The notes beneath the pieces are model-generated. The model was not told the DNA's origin. It did not search any database and saw nothing but the letters and a program-made list of their open reading frames with translations. A stretch of 64,000 nucleotides of DNA. Origin: Phocoena phocoena. Its lineage: Eukaryota > Chordata > Mammalia > Artiodactyla > Phocoenidae. Of the stretch, positions 12,357 to 24,500 are shown one piece after another. Positions within the stretch are counted from its first letter, which is position 1, and each line of letters begins with the position of its first letter. Where the stretch lies: contig NW_027077440.1 in the NCBI RefSeq assembly GCF_963924675.1, positions 2,032,501 to 2,096,500 on the forward strand. The letters are read 5' to 3'. Position numbers and translations under genes: made by a program.

Positions 12357-13110
12357 AGGATATACCTCCAGTAGTTCCTAAATCCTACACCCTGCTGGTC
12401 ATTCTACCAACCACCAGGACTTGGTATTCTGTATTAGTCTTCACTGATGCCTTCTTTTGTATTCCATTAGTCCCAGAGTCACAAGAAATTTTGGCTTGTG
12501 AGTGACAGGACTCAACATACAACTAAAACAATACTTCCAGGCTGTCTTGCCCCAAGGGTTCAAAAATTCCCACACCATCTTTGGGGAAAGCTCAGCTAAA
12601 GACCTAAAAGTTCTACCTCTGGAAAAGGAAACACTCCTTCAATATTCAGACGACATTCTGATCGCCAGCCCTACTAAGGAGGCCTCAGAACTACCAAGCC
12701 AATAAAGGATAGAAGTTGTCCACGAAAAAGCTCAAGTATCACAGACTACGGTGACCTGCTTGGGCTTCATTCTCACAGAAGGTCGGAGAAGACCATCCCA
12801 GGAAAGGGAAGAAACAATTTACAGCCTTACCCCTTTCTGAAACTAGAAGACAGCTTAGGGGTTCCTGGGGAAGCCAGGGTTTCCTGCCTCTGGATCCCTA
12901 ACTACAGTCTACTAGCTGGGCCTCTATATGAAACACTGAAAGGAAAAGATGATGATCCTTTTGAATAGAATCCAGAAGTGGCCTTTCAAGAATGGAAAGA
13001 GCAGTCAATTCAGACCCTTGCCCTGGAACTCCCTAATTTAGCTAAACCCTTTGACCTTTACATTCCTGGTGAAAGGTGAATCGCCATTGGAGCATTAGTG
13101 CAAAAACTGG
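12357..13110 (+). pseudogene. Class I ERV pol (reverse transcriptase) pseudogene
   Basis: The first block (from about 12357) reads through a proline-rich segment into TDAFFCIPL, equivalent to RT motif A. A stop follows at about 12502. The next block (12502-12705) contains LPQGFKNS (motif B) and QYSDDILIASP (motif C, where gammaretroviruses have YVDD). A later frame has TVTCLGFILTEG, the thumb-region start, and at about 13048 a PFDLYIPG-like stretch of the connection region appears, followed by a stop. Order and spacing match a gammaretroviral RT. Several stops and frame changes make it non-functional. No RNase H or integrase catalytic motif could be read afterwards. Confidence 0.8.
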
Positions 13111-13710
13111 GACCACTTGAAATGGAAAAATGCAAGAATGCCATCCAGGTAGAATAAACTATGGTCACCAAGGGGCTTGGCTCACTGCCATATCTGGCCA
13201 AGATACTGGTGGTATCTGAAAACCTGGAAATCAGCAGCCCAAAAGGCCACCTCCCTTCTAAGGGAAACGGACCCCACGTGGTGATCCTAACCCCCAACCA
13301 TGCCCTGAAGTTGCAGGGTTTGCTCCGTGGGCACACTGACCTCGATTGAGGAGGCCCTCCAACTCCAACCTCCAGAGAGATAACCGGGGGCAACGGGGCA
13401 CCATGACGACCCGTGTGACCATCACTTGACCTGGAGTTTCTCTCATAAAACAACAAGAGTGTGTCCCAAAAGAGTAGACTACTGCTTGCAGTACTTACTG
13501 TACCCAGAGGGGAGCTAATAATCTTGGCGGGGGAACCGTATATCATGCTGTCACCATAGAAAAGCCTACAGACACCCTGATGATGGTGGCCAATAAGACC
13601 GGCTGGACTCCTGTTTACTTCCAAAGGCTCTTGACTCAGTGACCATCATGATCCTTCATCACCACTGAACCTGGACTGTCTGGGAGCTGAGCGGGCAGGA
13701 TCCTGACACC

Positions 13711-13737
13711 TGGTGCTGTTTTTACGTTAATTCAGGG
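13711..13737 (+). pseudogene. Class I ERV Env transmembrane-subunit fragment
   Basis: Nine codons read WCCFYVNSG. This matches the end of the CX6CC disulfide motif and the following YVN of gammaretroviral transmembrane Env. The rest of env is not readable. It lies after the pol remnant and before the probable LTR, the expected order. Confidence 0.6.
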
Positions 13738-13765
13738 GCCTAATGGAAGAAAGCGCAGACTGTTG

Positions 13766-13827
13766 GTCAGAGCATCTAGGCTGGCAGAAACGGTCAGTCA
13801 GAGCATCTAGGCTGGCAGAAACGGTCA
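13766..13827 (+). repeat. 31-bp tandem duplication
   Basis: Two nearly perfect copies of a 31-bp unit (core AGAGCATCTAGGCTGGCAGA) lie between the Env fragment and the probable LTR of the old ERV. It is a simple local duplication. Confidence 0.85.
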
Positions 13828-13949
13828 GCCTAAGGTGGCCGAACAAATGTGGGGCGGATTGAAACTGGACCTCACAGCGCCACTGCACATCTCCTTTCTG
13901 GACCCTTAAAGGTCATTAGAATCTATAACACTTCCAATACTGGTGCTCA

Positions 13950-14595
13950 GGTGGACGAGCAGGGAGGCAGGAGGCCTGGGGACAATCAACGTCCCCTGGA
14001 GGCTGCTGGGGAGAAGTTCTGACCCTCGCCCACGGGTATGAAGCCTCCTAACTCAGCACTCAGCAATTACAGAAGAAGGGTCTGCACCCGCAGCACTCCA
14101 AGAATGAGGAAAGGGACAAAAGGCAGAAGAGAAGTTTGTCCCAGGCAAAGCCCCTTAAAAATGCCTGGGAGATAAAAATAGAATCTGGGCAATAAAATAA
14201 AGTCTAACCATTTTTATCCTTTGTGCTTTGTCTAATTTCAGGTGCTCCTAGTGTCCCGCATACCGAGGTTCCACACCCGGCACTTCAGACCAGATTTCCT
14301 AGAGCAGAATGGCTCGATGACACTTCAGCTCCTGGGGCCCAGTTCAGACTCCGTGACATAGAGCCTGAGCTGCAGCCAACCAGGTCCTCGAGAGCTCAGC
14401 CCCCTCCCTCCCAGTGACTCTGACAGGATCTCTACACAGCAGCCCAGCCCACAGCCCACAGGGTAGCACCTCTCCATTCTCTGATCAAAATATAAAGTTT
14501 CCTTTGCTTTTGAACCAAACTCAGTCTCGATCTATTGGCTCCAATGACACTGGGCACGGGGACACTTGTTGGCGTCCACTCTGGAGGATCAGTAA
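13950..14595 (+). mobile_element. Probable 3' LTR of the old class I ERV
   Basis: It contains AATAAA at 14191-14196 followed by a T/GT-rich stretch, and ends in sequence (about 14500-14590) of the kind seen at the U5 end of gammaretrovirus-like LTRs (GAACCAAACTCAGTCTC then ATTGGCTCCAATGAC). The boundaries are soft because I see no clean TG start, polypurine tract or target duplication. The 64-residue frames inside it are not genes. Confidence 0.5.
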
Positions 14596-14930
14596 CAGAA
14601 ATTGAGAACATTGTAACTTCAATGAACAGATGTGTGAGCCAAACTGTAATTAACATAGAACAGTGTATAAGGCTCGGGTAAAATAAGATGTTTCTAACAC
14701 TTCCATTTGATATTTCCATCACTTTCTTATAAGCAAGTTCAGTGAAAAGGTTTGTCTTCTTTGTCAGGTCAATATTAGAGAAACAAAGTGATTTCTTTCC
14801 AAGGATGTACATCTAATAATCTTGGTTAAAGCTTCAATCTTGTTTTAAATGCTTTTGCATTGAAAATGATACCTCTCTTTCAGCTCCCCCATTTCTGAGA
14901 AGCATAAAATCTTATAATTTATTATTACCA
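14596..14930. other. Unassigned AT-rich sequence
   Basis: No gene or recognisable repeat could be read. An open minus-strand frame (14432-14812) crosses into the old LTR and has no recognisable domain. Confidence 0.4.
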
Positions 14931-15110
14931 AAGGGAAATGGTAGGAGGAGGGATAAATTAACAGTTTGGGATTAACACATACACACTGCTATGTATGAAA
15001 TCATCAGCAAGGAACTACTGTATAGCACAGGGAACTACACTCAATATTTTGCAATAACCTATAAGGGGAAATGATCTGAAAAAGAATAGATATTTTTATT
15101 GACATCATCC
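14931..15110 (+). mobile_element. L1 3'UTR fragment
   Basis: Short piece of a LINE-1 3'UTR in sense orientation. It has the run GGAGGGATAAATTAACAGTT, then CTACTGTATAGCACAGGGAA, then ACTCAATATTTTGCAATAAC, all in the usual L1 order. It lacks ORF2 and a clear A-tail. Confidence 0.8.
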
Positions 15111-15260
15111 ATCAATGACAGTAAAAATGGAATCTAAGGGAAGACAGTGGTGAGTGCTTCTGACCCTGAAGACTTCAATCATCTAAAGTTTGGACTCTGC
15201 CTACTTCCCAAGGCCCTTAATGAACATATGTGTAGCCGTAGCTTAAAAAATTCCCCAGTT
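15111..15260. other. Short unassigned junction sequence
   Basis: Between the L1 3'UTR scrap and the first recognisable satellite similarity. I see nothing in it. Confidence 0.4.
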
Positions 15261-16440
15261 TGGGTTGCGGAGAGACACTGATATTTAAAATGCCCTGGTG
15301 TTCTCCTCACATGAATGGGACCCTTCCTACACCTAAAACATGCCTGTCACACCCAGAGGATGGTATACCGTCTGATCGGGAAAAGTTTGGAAAAGGCATC
15401 TCATCTCCTCATCTCTTGGTGCTAGGGTTCACCACTCCAGCGTCTTTACTAACAGTCTCCCCACTTGGAGATGTCAGCACTGTCAACATCCTGTTGCATA
15501 CAGTTTGGAATTTGTCCAGAGGATGAAGCAGAAGGAGGAGGAACAATGAGAGACAAGTCCTAGGTGTTCGGACAGGCACATGCCACTCTAATTTCCAATC
15601 AGGAAGACGAATTGACCAAAGGCTAGGGTTGCCCATGGAAACAGAATAGGGCTTGAGGAATCCTGATGCTTTGTGGCCAGTTCCCATAAACACAAGTTGG
15701 AAAATGGAACTCAGGGGCACTAAAATTCACGAAACTGCAGAATTGAAAATATCTATCACTGAAAAATGTCTTAGGAAAGTCAGAGAAAAGGACTTGTAAG
15801 CAACGGAGAATGGCAGGAAAGGGATTGGAAGAGGTAGAAATGACTCGCCATTAAGCACAAGAAAAGGGGCTGAACATTGCCAACATTGCAGTTGGCCAAA
15901 AAGGGTGTATGCGTCTTTTTCTGTATATATTCAAGAAAAGGGCATACACTTTTTTAGCCAACCAAACAGGTGGGCACTGGAAATCAATACTACAAAACAT
16001 ATCACTTTGCATCAGTCAGAAGAGCCGTCCTCATAAAGTGTAAACACCAGAAATGCAGGACAGGACAAGGAAAAAAGGGAGCCCTGTGAGTCTTATAATG
16101 GAAATGTATATTGCCAACGGTCACTCTGGATAAGTGTATTGTGTTTACTAAAGCATCTAAAAAATGAGCTACCGAGCACAGGGCACTTGCACTCATGGAC
16201 GTATATCTTGGGAAAAACAAAAATCGAGAGGACACAGGCACCCCAATGTTTACCACCTCTCTGTTTAAAAGATCCTCGACTAGGATATAACTTAAATGTA
16301 TCTGCAGAGAAAAAACGGACAGAGATGTGGTGCTTATGTAGAGTGGAATATTACTCAGCCTGGAAATCAATGAAATACGGCCAGTTATAACAACTCCAGA
16401 GGAGTTACGTGTGATCATTCGAAGTCACATAATTCAAAAA
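15261..16440 (+). repeat. Degenerate edge monomer of the 1.75-kb satellite
   Basis: Similarity to the satellite is clear but low, for example around the CCTAAAACATGCCTG segment and the palindrome region at 15892-15962, whose arms are eroded. The next palindrome start is at 17628, 1,736 bp away. Divergence falls from left to right, so this is the decaying border of the homogeneous array. Confidence 0.85.
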
Positions 16441-17627
16441 GAAAAAGACATAAGATATCACTAATACATGGAATGATAACATGGCTACACATGAACTGAA
16501 TTACAAAAGAGAGCAGGGTTTCAAATTAAGAAAACCAACTTATGCTTCCTTAAGGGGAAAGGTGTGTTGAGGTGCTGCATAAAACCAGAGATTGAAATTA
16601 GCACAGATACCATTCCATAAGCCAAATATGTAATAGTCAAGACCTACTCCTTGCTCAACGAAATGGACTCAACACGCCATATTCAATGCCTAAGAATATA
16701 CCGGATTAGTAAGAATCTTAAAACCCATGGACTTATATGTCTCTGTAAGAGAATCAAGCGCGTGTACAGCGGCATAAACGAAGCAGTGAAAATCCGATAA
16801 ATCCCATTATTAAAATAAATTTCAAAAACAAAACACAATGACAGTGAAATAGGTAGCAATTCTTAAATAATTCACTCAGGGAATGTGATGCAACCTGGAT
16901 TTACCACATCTACAGCCAGAGCTGGTTGAGACATAAGGCTGGACTTTTCAGGCTGATAGCATTGGTGAGTTTCGGTGAACAAATGCAGATCCTTTGAAGT
17001 CATACTGCATGGTACCCATTCCAAGGGTCCCAACTCTCCAGGTTCATGGGATTCTTTCTTCAGCTAAAACATGCGTGGGAAACGCTGAGTATGGTCCACC
17101 GTGTGATTAGGAAATGATTTAAAATGCATCTCAGTTTTCGTATCCTGGTCCTCGGGTTCACCATTCCAGATGGTTTACTAACACTCTCCCCACTTGGAGA
17201 GTCAGTGCCTTTAACCTCCTGTTTGGCACAGCTTGCAATTTCTGCGCAAGATGAACAGGAATAGGGACAACCAATGAGAGACTAGCTGTAGGTGTCTGCA
17301 CGGGCAAATGTAACGCTCATTTCCCACCAGGAAGAGGAATTAACCAAAGGCTCAGTGTGCCCTGCCGGAAATAGATTATGGCCTGAAGCAATCCTGCGGT
17401 TTTGTGCCCAGCTCACAAGAAAGCGAGTTGAAGAAAGGAGCTCAGGGGCACTGTAATTCACAAACGTGCAGAGTTATAAATGACAGCTATCCCTCAAAAA
17501 TATATTGAAGTAAGCCTGCGAAGGGGACTTGAAAGCGGGGCAGAGTTTCAGGAAAACGATTGCAGGGGGTAGACTGGATTTGCCCTGAAAGCATAGGAAA
17601 AGAGGCACAACGTCGACAATGATGCAC

Positions 17628-17699
17628 TTGGCCAAAAAGGGCGTATGCGTTTTTTCCTGAATATATTCAGGAAAAAACGCATACGCCCTTTTTGGCCAA
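17628..17699. repeat. Perfect 72-bp palindrome (representative monomer)
   Basis: Two 36-bp arms meet at 17663/17664 with no spacer (centre GAATATATTC). I compared the arms base by base and found no mismatch. Equivalent palindromes occur once per monomer, some perfect (21124, 22870, 33352, 49091) and some with one to four mismatches. The right arm abuts the 5' end of the L1-derived part. The structure could extrude as a cruciform in DNA or fold as a long hairpin in RNA. Confidence 0.95.
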
Positions 17700-17730
17700 C
17701 CAAGCAAGCCTGTAAAGGAAATCTGCACTA

Positions 17731-18573
17731 CAATGAAGTCTCACTGCCCCCCGGGCAAAAGGGCCATCTGAAAAAAGTGTAAAATCCAGAAAGGTAGGAC
17801 AGGATATGGAGAACAGGGAGCCTTGTTATGCTGATTGGCAGGATGTAAATTGCCAGCAGCCACCCTGGAGAAGTGTATGGTGTTTCCTGAAACACGTAAG
17901 AAACAAAGCAACACAGCCTATGGCACTTCCACTTATGGTCCTGTAGCTTACGGAAATTAAAATCAAAAACAGACAGCCACCCCAATATTTGGGACGGCTG
18001 TGTTCACAAGAAGCTCGTCTACAGTATCAGGTAAATATCCCAGAAAGCAAAAAATGGATAAAGAAGTTGTGGCACGTACGTGCAATGCAATATCACTCAG
18101 CAATGAAATCTGTGTCATCAGGCCTGTAGCGGCATAGTGAGTGGATACAGTTACGGTGATTCTACGTGAACTACGTCACACAGAAAAAGAAACATCATAA
18201 GATATCACTAATACACGGAATGTAAACTTGACTACACATGAACTGAATTACAAAACAGAACAGGGTCTCAAATTTAGAAAACCAACTAGTGCTTGCTTAT
18301 GGGGAAAGGTGCGTTGGGGTGCTGCATAAAACCAGAGACTGAAATTAGCACAGATAACTTTCCATAAACCAAATATGTAATAGACAAGACCTACTCCTTG
18401 CTCAACGAAATGGACCCAACACCACATATTCAACGCCTAGGAATATACCTGACTAGGAAGAATCTTAAAACCCATGGATATATATGTCTCCGTAAGAGAA
18501 TCAAGCGTGTGTACAGCGGCCGAAACGCAACAGTGAAAATCCGATAAATCCCATTATCAAAATAAATTTCGAA
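17731..18573 (+). mobile_element. L1-derived half of the satellite monomer (representative copy)
   Basis: This segment follows the course of an L1 3' end: an ORF2 C-terminal part starting with TCTCACTGCC, then the frame holding WIKKLWHVRAMQYHSAMK-like residues in most monomers, then a 3'UTR ending near AAAATAAATTTC. The in-window L1 copies at 3231-2562 and 10073-10811 show the same blocks in the same order (for example WIKKMWHIYTMEYYSALK). It is strongly diverged, so capture is old. I recall published work describing L1 as a basic unit of cetacean heterochromatic satellites, which agrees. Confidence 0.8.
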
Positions 18574-21500
18574 AACAAAACACAAAGACAGTGAAATAGA
18601 GAGCAATTCTTAAATAATTCACTCAGGGCATGTGATGCAACCGGGATTGACCACATCTACACCCAGAGCTGGTTGAGACATAAGGCTGGACACTTCAGGC
18701 TGATAGCTTGGTGAGTTTCGGTGAGCAAATGCAGACCCTTTGAAGTCATACTGCATGGTACCCATTCCATGGGTCCCAACTCTCCAGGTTCAAGGGATTC
18801 TTCCTCCAGCTAAAACATGCATGGGAAACCCAGAGTATCGTCCACCGTGTGATTGGGAAACGATTTAAAATGCATCTCAGTTTTCGTATCCTGGTCCTCG
18901 GGTTCACCATTCCAGATGCTTTACTAACACTCTCCCCGCTTGGAGAGTCAGTGCCTTTAACATCCTGTTTGGCACAGCTTGCAATATCTGTGCAAGATGA
19001 ACAGGAATAGGGAGAACCAATGAGAGACTAGCTGTAGGTGTCTGCACGGGCAAATGTAACGCTCATTGCCCACCAGGAAGAGGAATTAAAGAAAGGCTCA
19101 GTGGGCCCTGCTGGAAAAAGATTAGGGCCTGAAGCAATCCTGCGGTTTTGTGCCCAGCTCACAAGAAAGCGAGTTGAAGAAAGGAGTTCAGGGGCACTGT
19201 AATTCACAAACCTGCAGAGTTATAAATGACAGCTATCCTCCAAAAATATATTGAAGTAAGCCTGCGAAGGGGACTTGAAAGCGGGGCAGAATTTCAGGAA
19301 ATCGATTGCAGGGGGTAGACTGGAATTGCCCTGAAAGCATAGGAAATGAGGCACAACGTCGACAATGATGCACTTGGCCAAAAAGGGCGTATGCGTTTTT
19401 TCCTGAATATATTCAGGAAAAAACGCATACGCACTTTTTGGCCAACCAAGCAAGCCTGTAAAGGAAATCTGAACTACAATGAAATCTCACTGCCCCACCC
19501 CGGGGAAAAGGGCCATCTGAAAAAAGTGTAAAATCCAGAAAGGTAGGACAGGATATGGAGAACAGGGAGCCTTGTTATGCTGATTGGCAGGATGTAAATT
19601 GTGAACAGCCACCCTGGAAAAGTGTATGGTGTTTCCTGAAACACGTAAGAAATAAAGCAACACAGCCTATGGCAATTGCACTTATGGTCCTATTGCTTAG
19701 GGAAATTAAAATCAAAAACAGAGAGCCACCCCAAAGTTTGGGACGGCGGTGTTCCCAAGAAGCTCGTCTACAGTACCAGGTAAATATCCCAGAAAGCAAA
19801 AAATGGATAAAGAAGTTGTGGCACGTACGTGCAATGCAATATCGCTCAGCAATGATATCTGTATCATCAGGCCCGTAGCGGCATAGTGAGTGGATGCAGG
19901 TACGGTGATTCTACGTGAACTACGTCACACAGAAAAAGAAACATCATAAGATATCACTAATACATGGAATGTAAACTTGACTACACATGAATTGAATTAC
20001 AAAACAGAACAGGGTCTCAAATTTAGAAAACCAACTAGTGCTTGCTTATGGGGAAAGGTGCCTTGGGGTGCTGCATAAAACCAGAGACTGAAATTAGCAC
20101 AGATAACTTTCCATAAGCCAAATATGTAATAGACAACACCTAGTCCTTGCTCAAAGAAATGGACTCAACACCACATATTCAACGCCTAGGAATATACCTG
20201 ACTAGGAAGAATCTTAAAACCCATGGATTTATATGTCTCCATAAGAGAATCAAGCGTGTGTACAGCGGCATAAACGCAGCAGTGAATATCCGATAAATCC
20301 CATTATCAAAATAAATTTCAAAAACAAAACACAAAGACAGTGAAATAGAGAGCAATTCTTAAATAATTCACTCAGGGCATGTGATGCAACCGGGATTTAA
20401 AACATCTACACCCAGAGCTGGTTGAGACATAAGGCTGGACACTTCAGGCTGATAGCATTGGTGAGTTTCGGTGAGCAAATGCAGACCCTTTGAAGTCATA
20501 CTGCATGGTACCCATTGCATGGGTCCCAACTCTCCAGGTTCAAGGGATTCTTCCTCCAGCTAAAACATGCATGGGAAACCCAGAGTATCATCCACCGTGT
20601 GATTGGGAAACGATTTAAAATGCATCTCAGTTTTCGTATCCTGGTCCTCGGGTTCACCATTCCAGATGCTTTACTAACACTCTCCCCGCTCGGAGAGTCA
20701 GTGCCTTTAACCTCCTCTTTGGCACAGCTTGCAATTTCTGTTCAAGATTAACAGGAATAGGGAGAACCAATGAGAGACTAGCTGTAGGTGTCTGCATGGG
20801 CAAATGTAACGCTCATTGCCCACCAGGAAGAGGAATTAAACAAAGGCTAAGTGTGCCCTGCTAGAAACAGATTAGGGCCTGAAGCAATCCTGTGGTTTTG
20901 TGCCCAGCTCACAAGAAAGCGAGTTGAAGAAAGGAGCTCAGGGGCACTGTAATTCACAAACCTGCAGAGTTATAAATGACAGCTATCCTCCAAAAATATA
21001 TTGAAGTAAGCCTGCGAAGGGGACTTGAAAGCGGGGCAGAAATTCAGGAAAACGATTGCAGGGGGTAGACTGGAATTGCCCTGAAAGCATAGGAAAAGAG
21101 GCACAACGTCGACAATGATGCACTTGGCCAAAAAGGGCGTATGCGTTTTTTCCTGAATATATTCAGGAAAAAACGCATACGCCCTTTTTGGCCAACCAAG
21201 CAAGCCTGTAAAGAAATCTGCACTACAATGAAGTCTCACTGCCCCACGGGCAAAAGGGCCATCTGAAAAAAGTGTAAAATCCAGAAAGGTAGGACAGGAT
21301 ATGGAGAACAGGGAGCCTTGTTATGCTGATTGGCAGGATGTAAATTGTGAACAGCCACCCTGGAAAAGTGTATGGTGTTTCCTGAAACACATAAGAAATA
21401 AAGCAACACAGCCTATGGCAATTGCACTTATGGTCCTATTGCTTAGGGAAATTAAAATCAAAAACAGAGAGCCACCCCAAAGTTTGGGACGGCTGTGTTC

Positions 21501-24500
21501 CCAAGAAGCTCGTCTACAGTACCAGGTAAATATCCCAGAAAGCAAAAAATGGATAAAGAATTTGTGGCACGTACGTGCAATGCAATATCGCTCAGCAATG
21601 AAATCTGTATCATCAGGCCCGTAGCGGCATAGTGAGTGGATGCAGGTACGGTGATTCTACGTGAACTACGTCACACAGAAAAAGAAACATCATAAGATAT
21701 CACTAATACACGGAATGTAAACTTGACTACACATGAACTGAATTACAAAACAGAACAGGGTCTCAAATTTAGAAAACCAACTAGTGCTTGCTTATGGGGA
21801 AAGGTGCCTTGGGGTGCTGCATAAAACCAGAGACTGAAATTAGCACAGATAACTTTCCATAAGCCAAATATGTAATAGACAAGACCTACTCCTTGCTCAA
21901 CGAAATGGACCCAACACCACATATTCAACGCCTAGGAATATACCTGACTAGGAAGCATCTTAAAACCCATGGATATATATGTCTCCATAAGAGAATCAAG
22001 CGTGTGTACAGCGGCCGAAACGCAGTATTGAAAATCCGATAAATCCCATTATCAAAATAAATTTCGAAAACAAAACACAAAGACAGTGAAAAAGAGAGCA
22101 ATTCTTAAATAATTCACTCAGGGCATGTGATGCAACCGGGATTGACCACATCTACACCCAGAGCTGGTTGAGACATAAGGCTGGACACTTCAGGCTGATA
22201 GCATTGGTGAGTTTCGGTGAGCAAATGCAGACCCTTTGAAGTCATACTGCCTGGTACCCATTCCATGGGTCCCAACTCTCCAGGTTCAAGGGATTCTTCC
22301 TCCAGCTAAAACATGCATGGGAAACCCAGAGTATCATCCACCGTGTGATTGGGAAACGATTTAAAATGCATCTCAGTTTTCGTATCCTGGTCCTCGGGTT
22401 CACCATTCCAGATGCTTTACTAACACTCTCCCCGCTTGGAGAGTCAGTGCCTTTAACCTCCTCTTTGGCACAGCTTGCTATTTCTGTGCAAGATGACCAG
22501 GAATAGGGAGAACCAATGAGAGACTAGCTGTAGGTGTCTGCACGGGCAAATGTAACGCTCATTTCCCACCAGGAAGAGGAATTAACCAAAGGTTCAGCGT
22601 GCCCTGCCGGAAACAGATTAGGGCCTGAAGCAATCATGCGGTTTTGTGCCCAGCTCACAAGAAAGCGAGTTGAAGAAAGGAGCTCAGGGGCACTGTAATT
22701 CACAAACCTGCAGAGTTATAAATGACAGCTATCCTCCAAAAATATATTGAAGTAAGCCTGCGAAGGGGACTTGAAAGCGGGGCAGAAATTCAGGAAAACG
22801 ATTGCAGGGGGTAGACTGGAATTGCCCTGAAAGCATAGGAAAAGAGACACAACGTCGACAATGATGCACTTGGCCAAAAAGGGCGTATGCGTTTTTTCCT
22901 GAATATATTCAGGAAAAAACGCATACGCCCTTTTTGGCCAACCAAGCAAGCCTGCAAAAGGAAATCTGCACTACAATGAAATCTCAGTGCCCCCCCTGGG
23001 CAAAAGGGCCATCTGAGAAAAGTGTACAATCCAGAAAGGTAGGACAGGATATGGAGAACAGGGAGCCTTGTTATGCTGATTGGCAGGATGTAAATTGCCA
23101 ACAGCCACCCTCGAGAAGTGTATGGTGTTTCCTGAAACACGTAAGAAATAAAGCAACACAGCCTATGGCAATTGCACTTATGGTCCTATTGCTTAGGGAA
23201 ATTAAAATCAAAAACAGAGAGCCACCCCAAAGTTTGGGACGGCTGTGTTCCCAAAAACTCGTCTACAGTACCAGGTAAATATCCCAGAAAGCAAAAAATG
23301 GATAAAGAAATTGTGGCACGTATGTGCAATGCAATATCGCTCAGCAATGAAATCTGTGTCATCAGGCCCGTAGCGGCATAGTGAGTGGATGCAGGTACGG
23401 TGATTCTACGTGAACTACGTCACACAGAAAAAGAAACATCATAAGATATCACTAATACACGGAATGTAAACTTGACTACACATGAACTGAATTACAAAAC
23501 AGAACAGGGTCTCAAATTTAGAAAACCAACTAGTGCTTCCTTATGGGGAAAGGTGCCTTGGGGTGCTGCATAAAACCAGAGACTGAAATTAGCACAGATA
23601 ACATTCCATAAGCCAAATATGTAATAGACAAGACCTACTCCTTGCTCAACGAAATGGACTCAACACCACATATTCAACGCCTAGGAATATACCTGACTAG
23701 GAAGAATCTTAAAACCCATGGATTTATATGTCTCCGTAAGAGAATCAAGCGTGTGTACAGCAGCATAAACGCAGCAGTGAAAATCCGATAAATCCCATTA
23801 TCAAAATAAATTTCGAAAACAAAACACAAAGACAGTGAAATAGAGAGCAATTCTTAAATAATTCACTGAGGGCATGTGATGCAACCGGGATTGACCACAT
23901 CTACACCCAGAGATGGTTGAGTCATAAGGCTGGACACGTCAGGCTGATAGCATTGGTGAGTTTCGGTGAGCAAATGCAGACCCTTTGAAGTCATACTGCC
24001 TGGTAACCATTCAATAGGTGCCAACTCTCCAGGTTCAAGGGATTCTTCCTCCAGCTAAAACATGCATGGGAAACCCAGAGTATCGTCCACCGTGTGATTG
24101 GGAAACGATTTAAAATGCATCTCAGTTTTCGTATCCTGGTCCTCGGGTTCACCATTCCAGACGCATTACTAACACTCTCCCCGCTTGGAGAGTCAGTGCC
24201 TTTAACCTCCTGTTTGGCACAGTTTTCAATTTCTGTGCAAGATGAACAGGAATAGGGAGAACCAATGAGAGACTAGCTGTAGGTGTCTGCACGTGCAAAT
24301 ATAACGCTCATTGCCCACCAGGAAGAGGAATTAAACAAAGGCTCAGTGTGCCCTGCTGGAAACAGATTAAGGCCTGAAGCAATCCTGCGGTTTTGTGCCC
24401 AGCTCTCAAGAAAGCGAGTTGAAGAAAGGAGCTCATGGGCACTGTAATTCACAAACCTGCAGAGTTATAATTGACAGCTATCCTCCAAAAATATATTGAA

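Larger units (their letters stand above)
12346..14595 (+). mobile_element. Decayed gammaretrovirus-like (class I) endogenous retrovirus, heavily deleted
   Basis: In order: a reverse-transcriptase fragment with recognisable motifs (12357-13080), further pol-like degenerate sequence, an Env transmembrane fragment at 13711-13737, and a probable 3' LTR (about 13950-14595). The element is about 2.2 kb against roughly 8-9 kb for a complete one, and lacks gag, most of pol and most of env. Stops and frameshifts are frequent. It is an old fixed relic, unrelated to the young provirus at 54521. Confidence 0.75.

Noticed and set aside
13058..13624. 188-residue minus-strand frame
   Set aside because: Antisense to the old ERV pol remnant, with no domain.
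17628..17699. Palindrome as a rho-independent-type terminator or a bacterial element, and the array as a CRISPR-like repeat
   Set aside because: The context is mammalian satellite DNA with a 1.75-kb period. Nothing prokaryotic is present.
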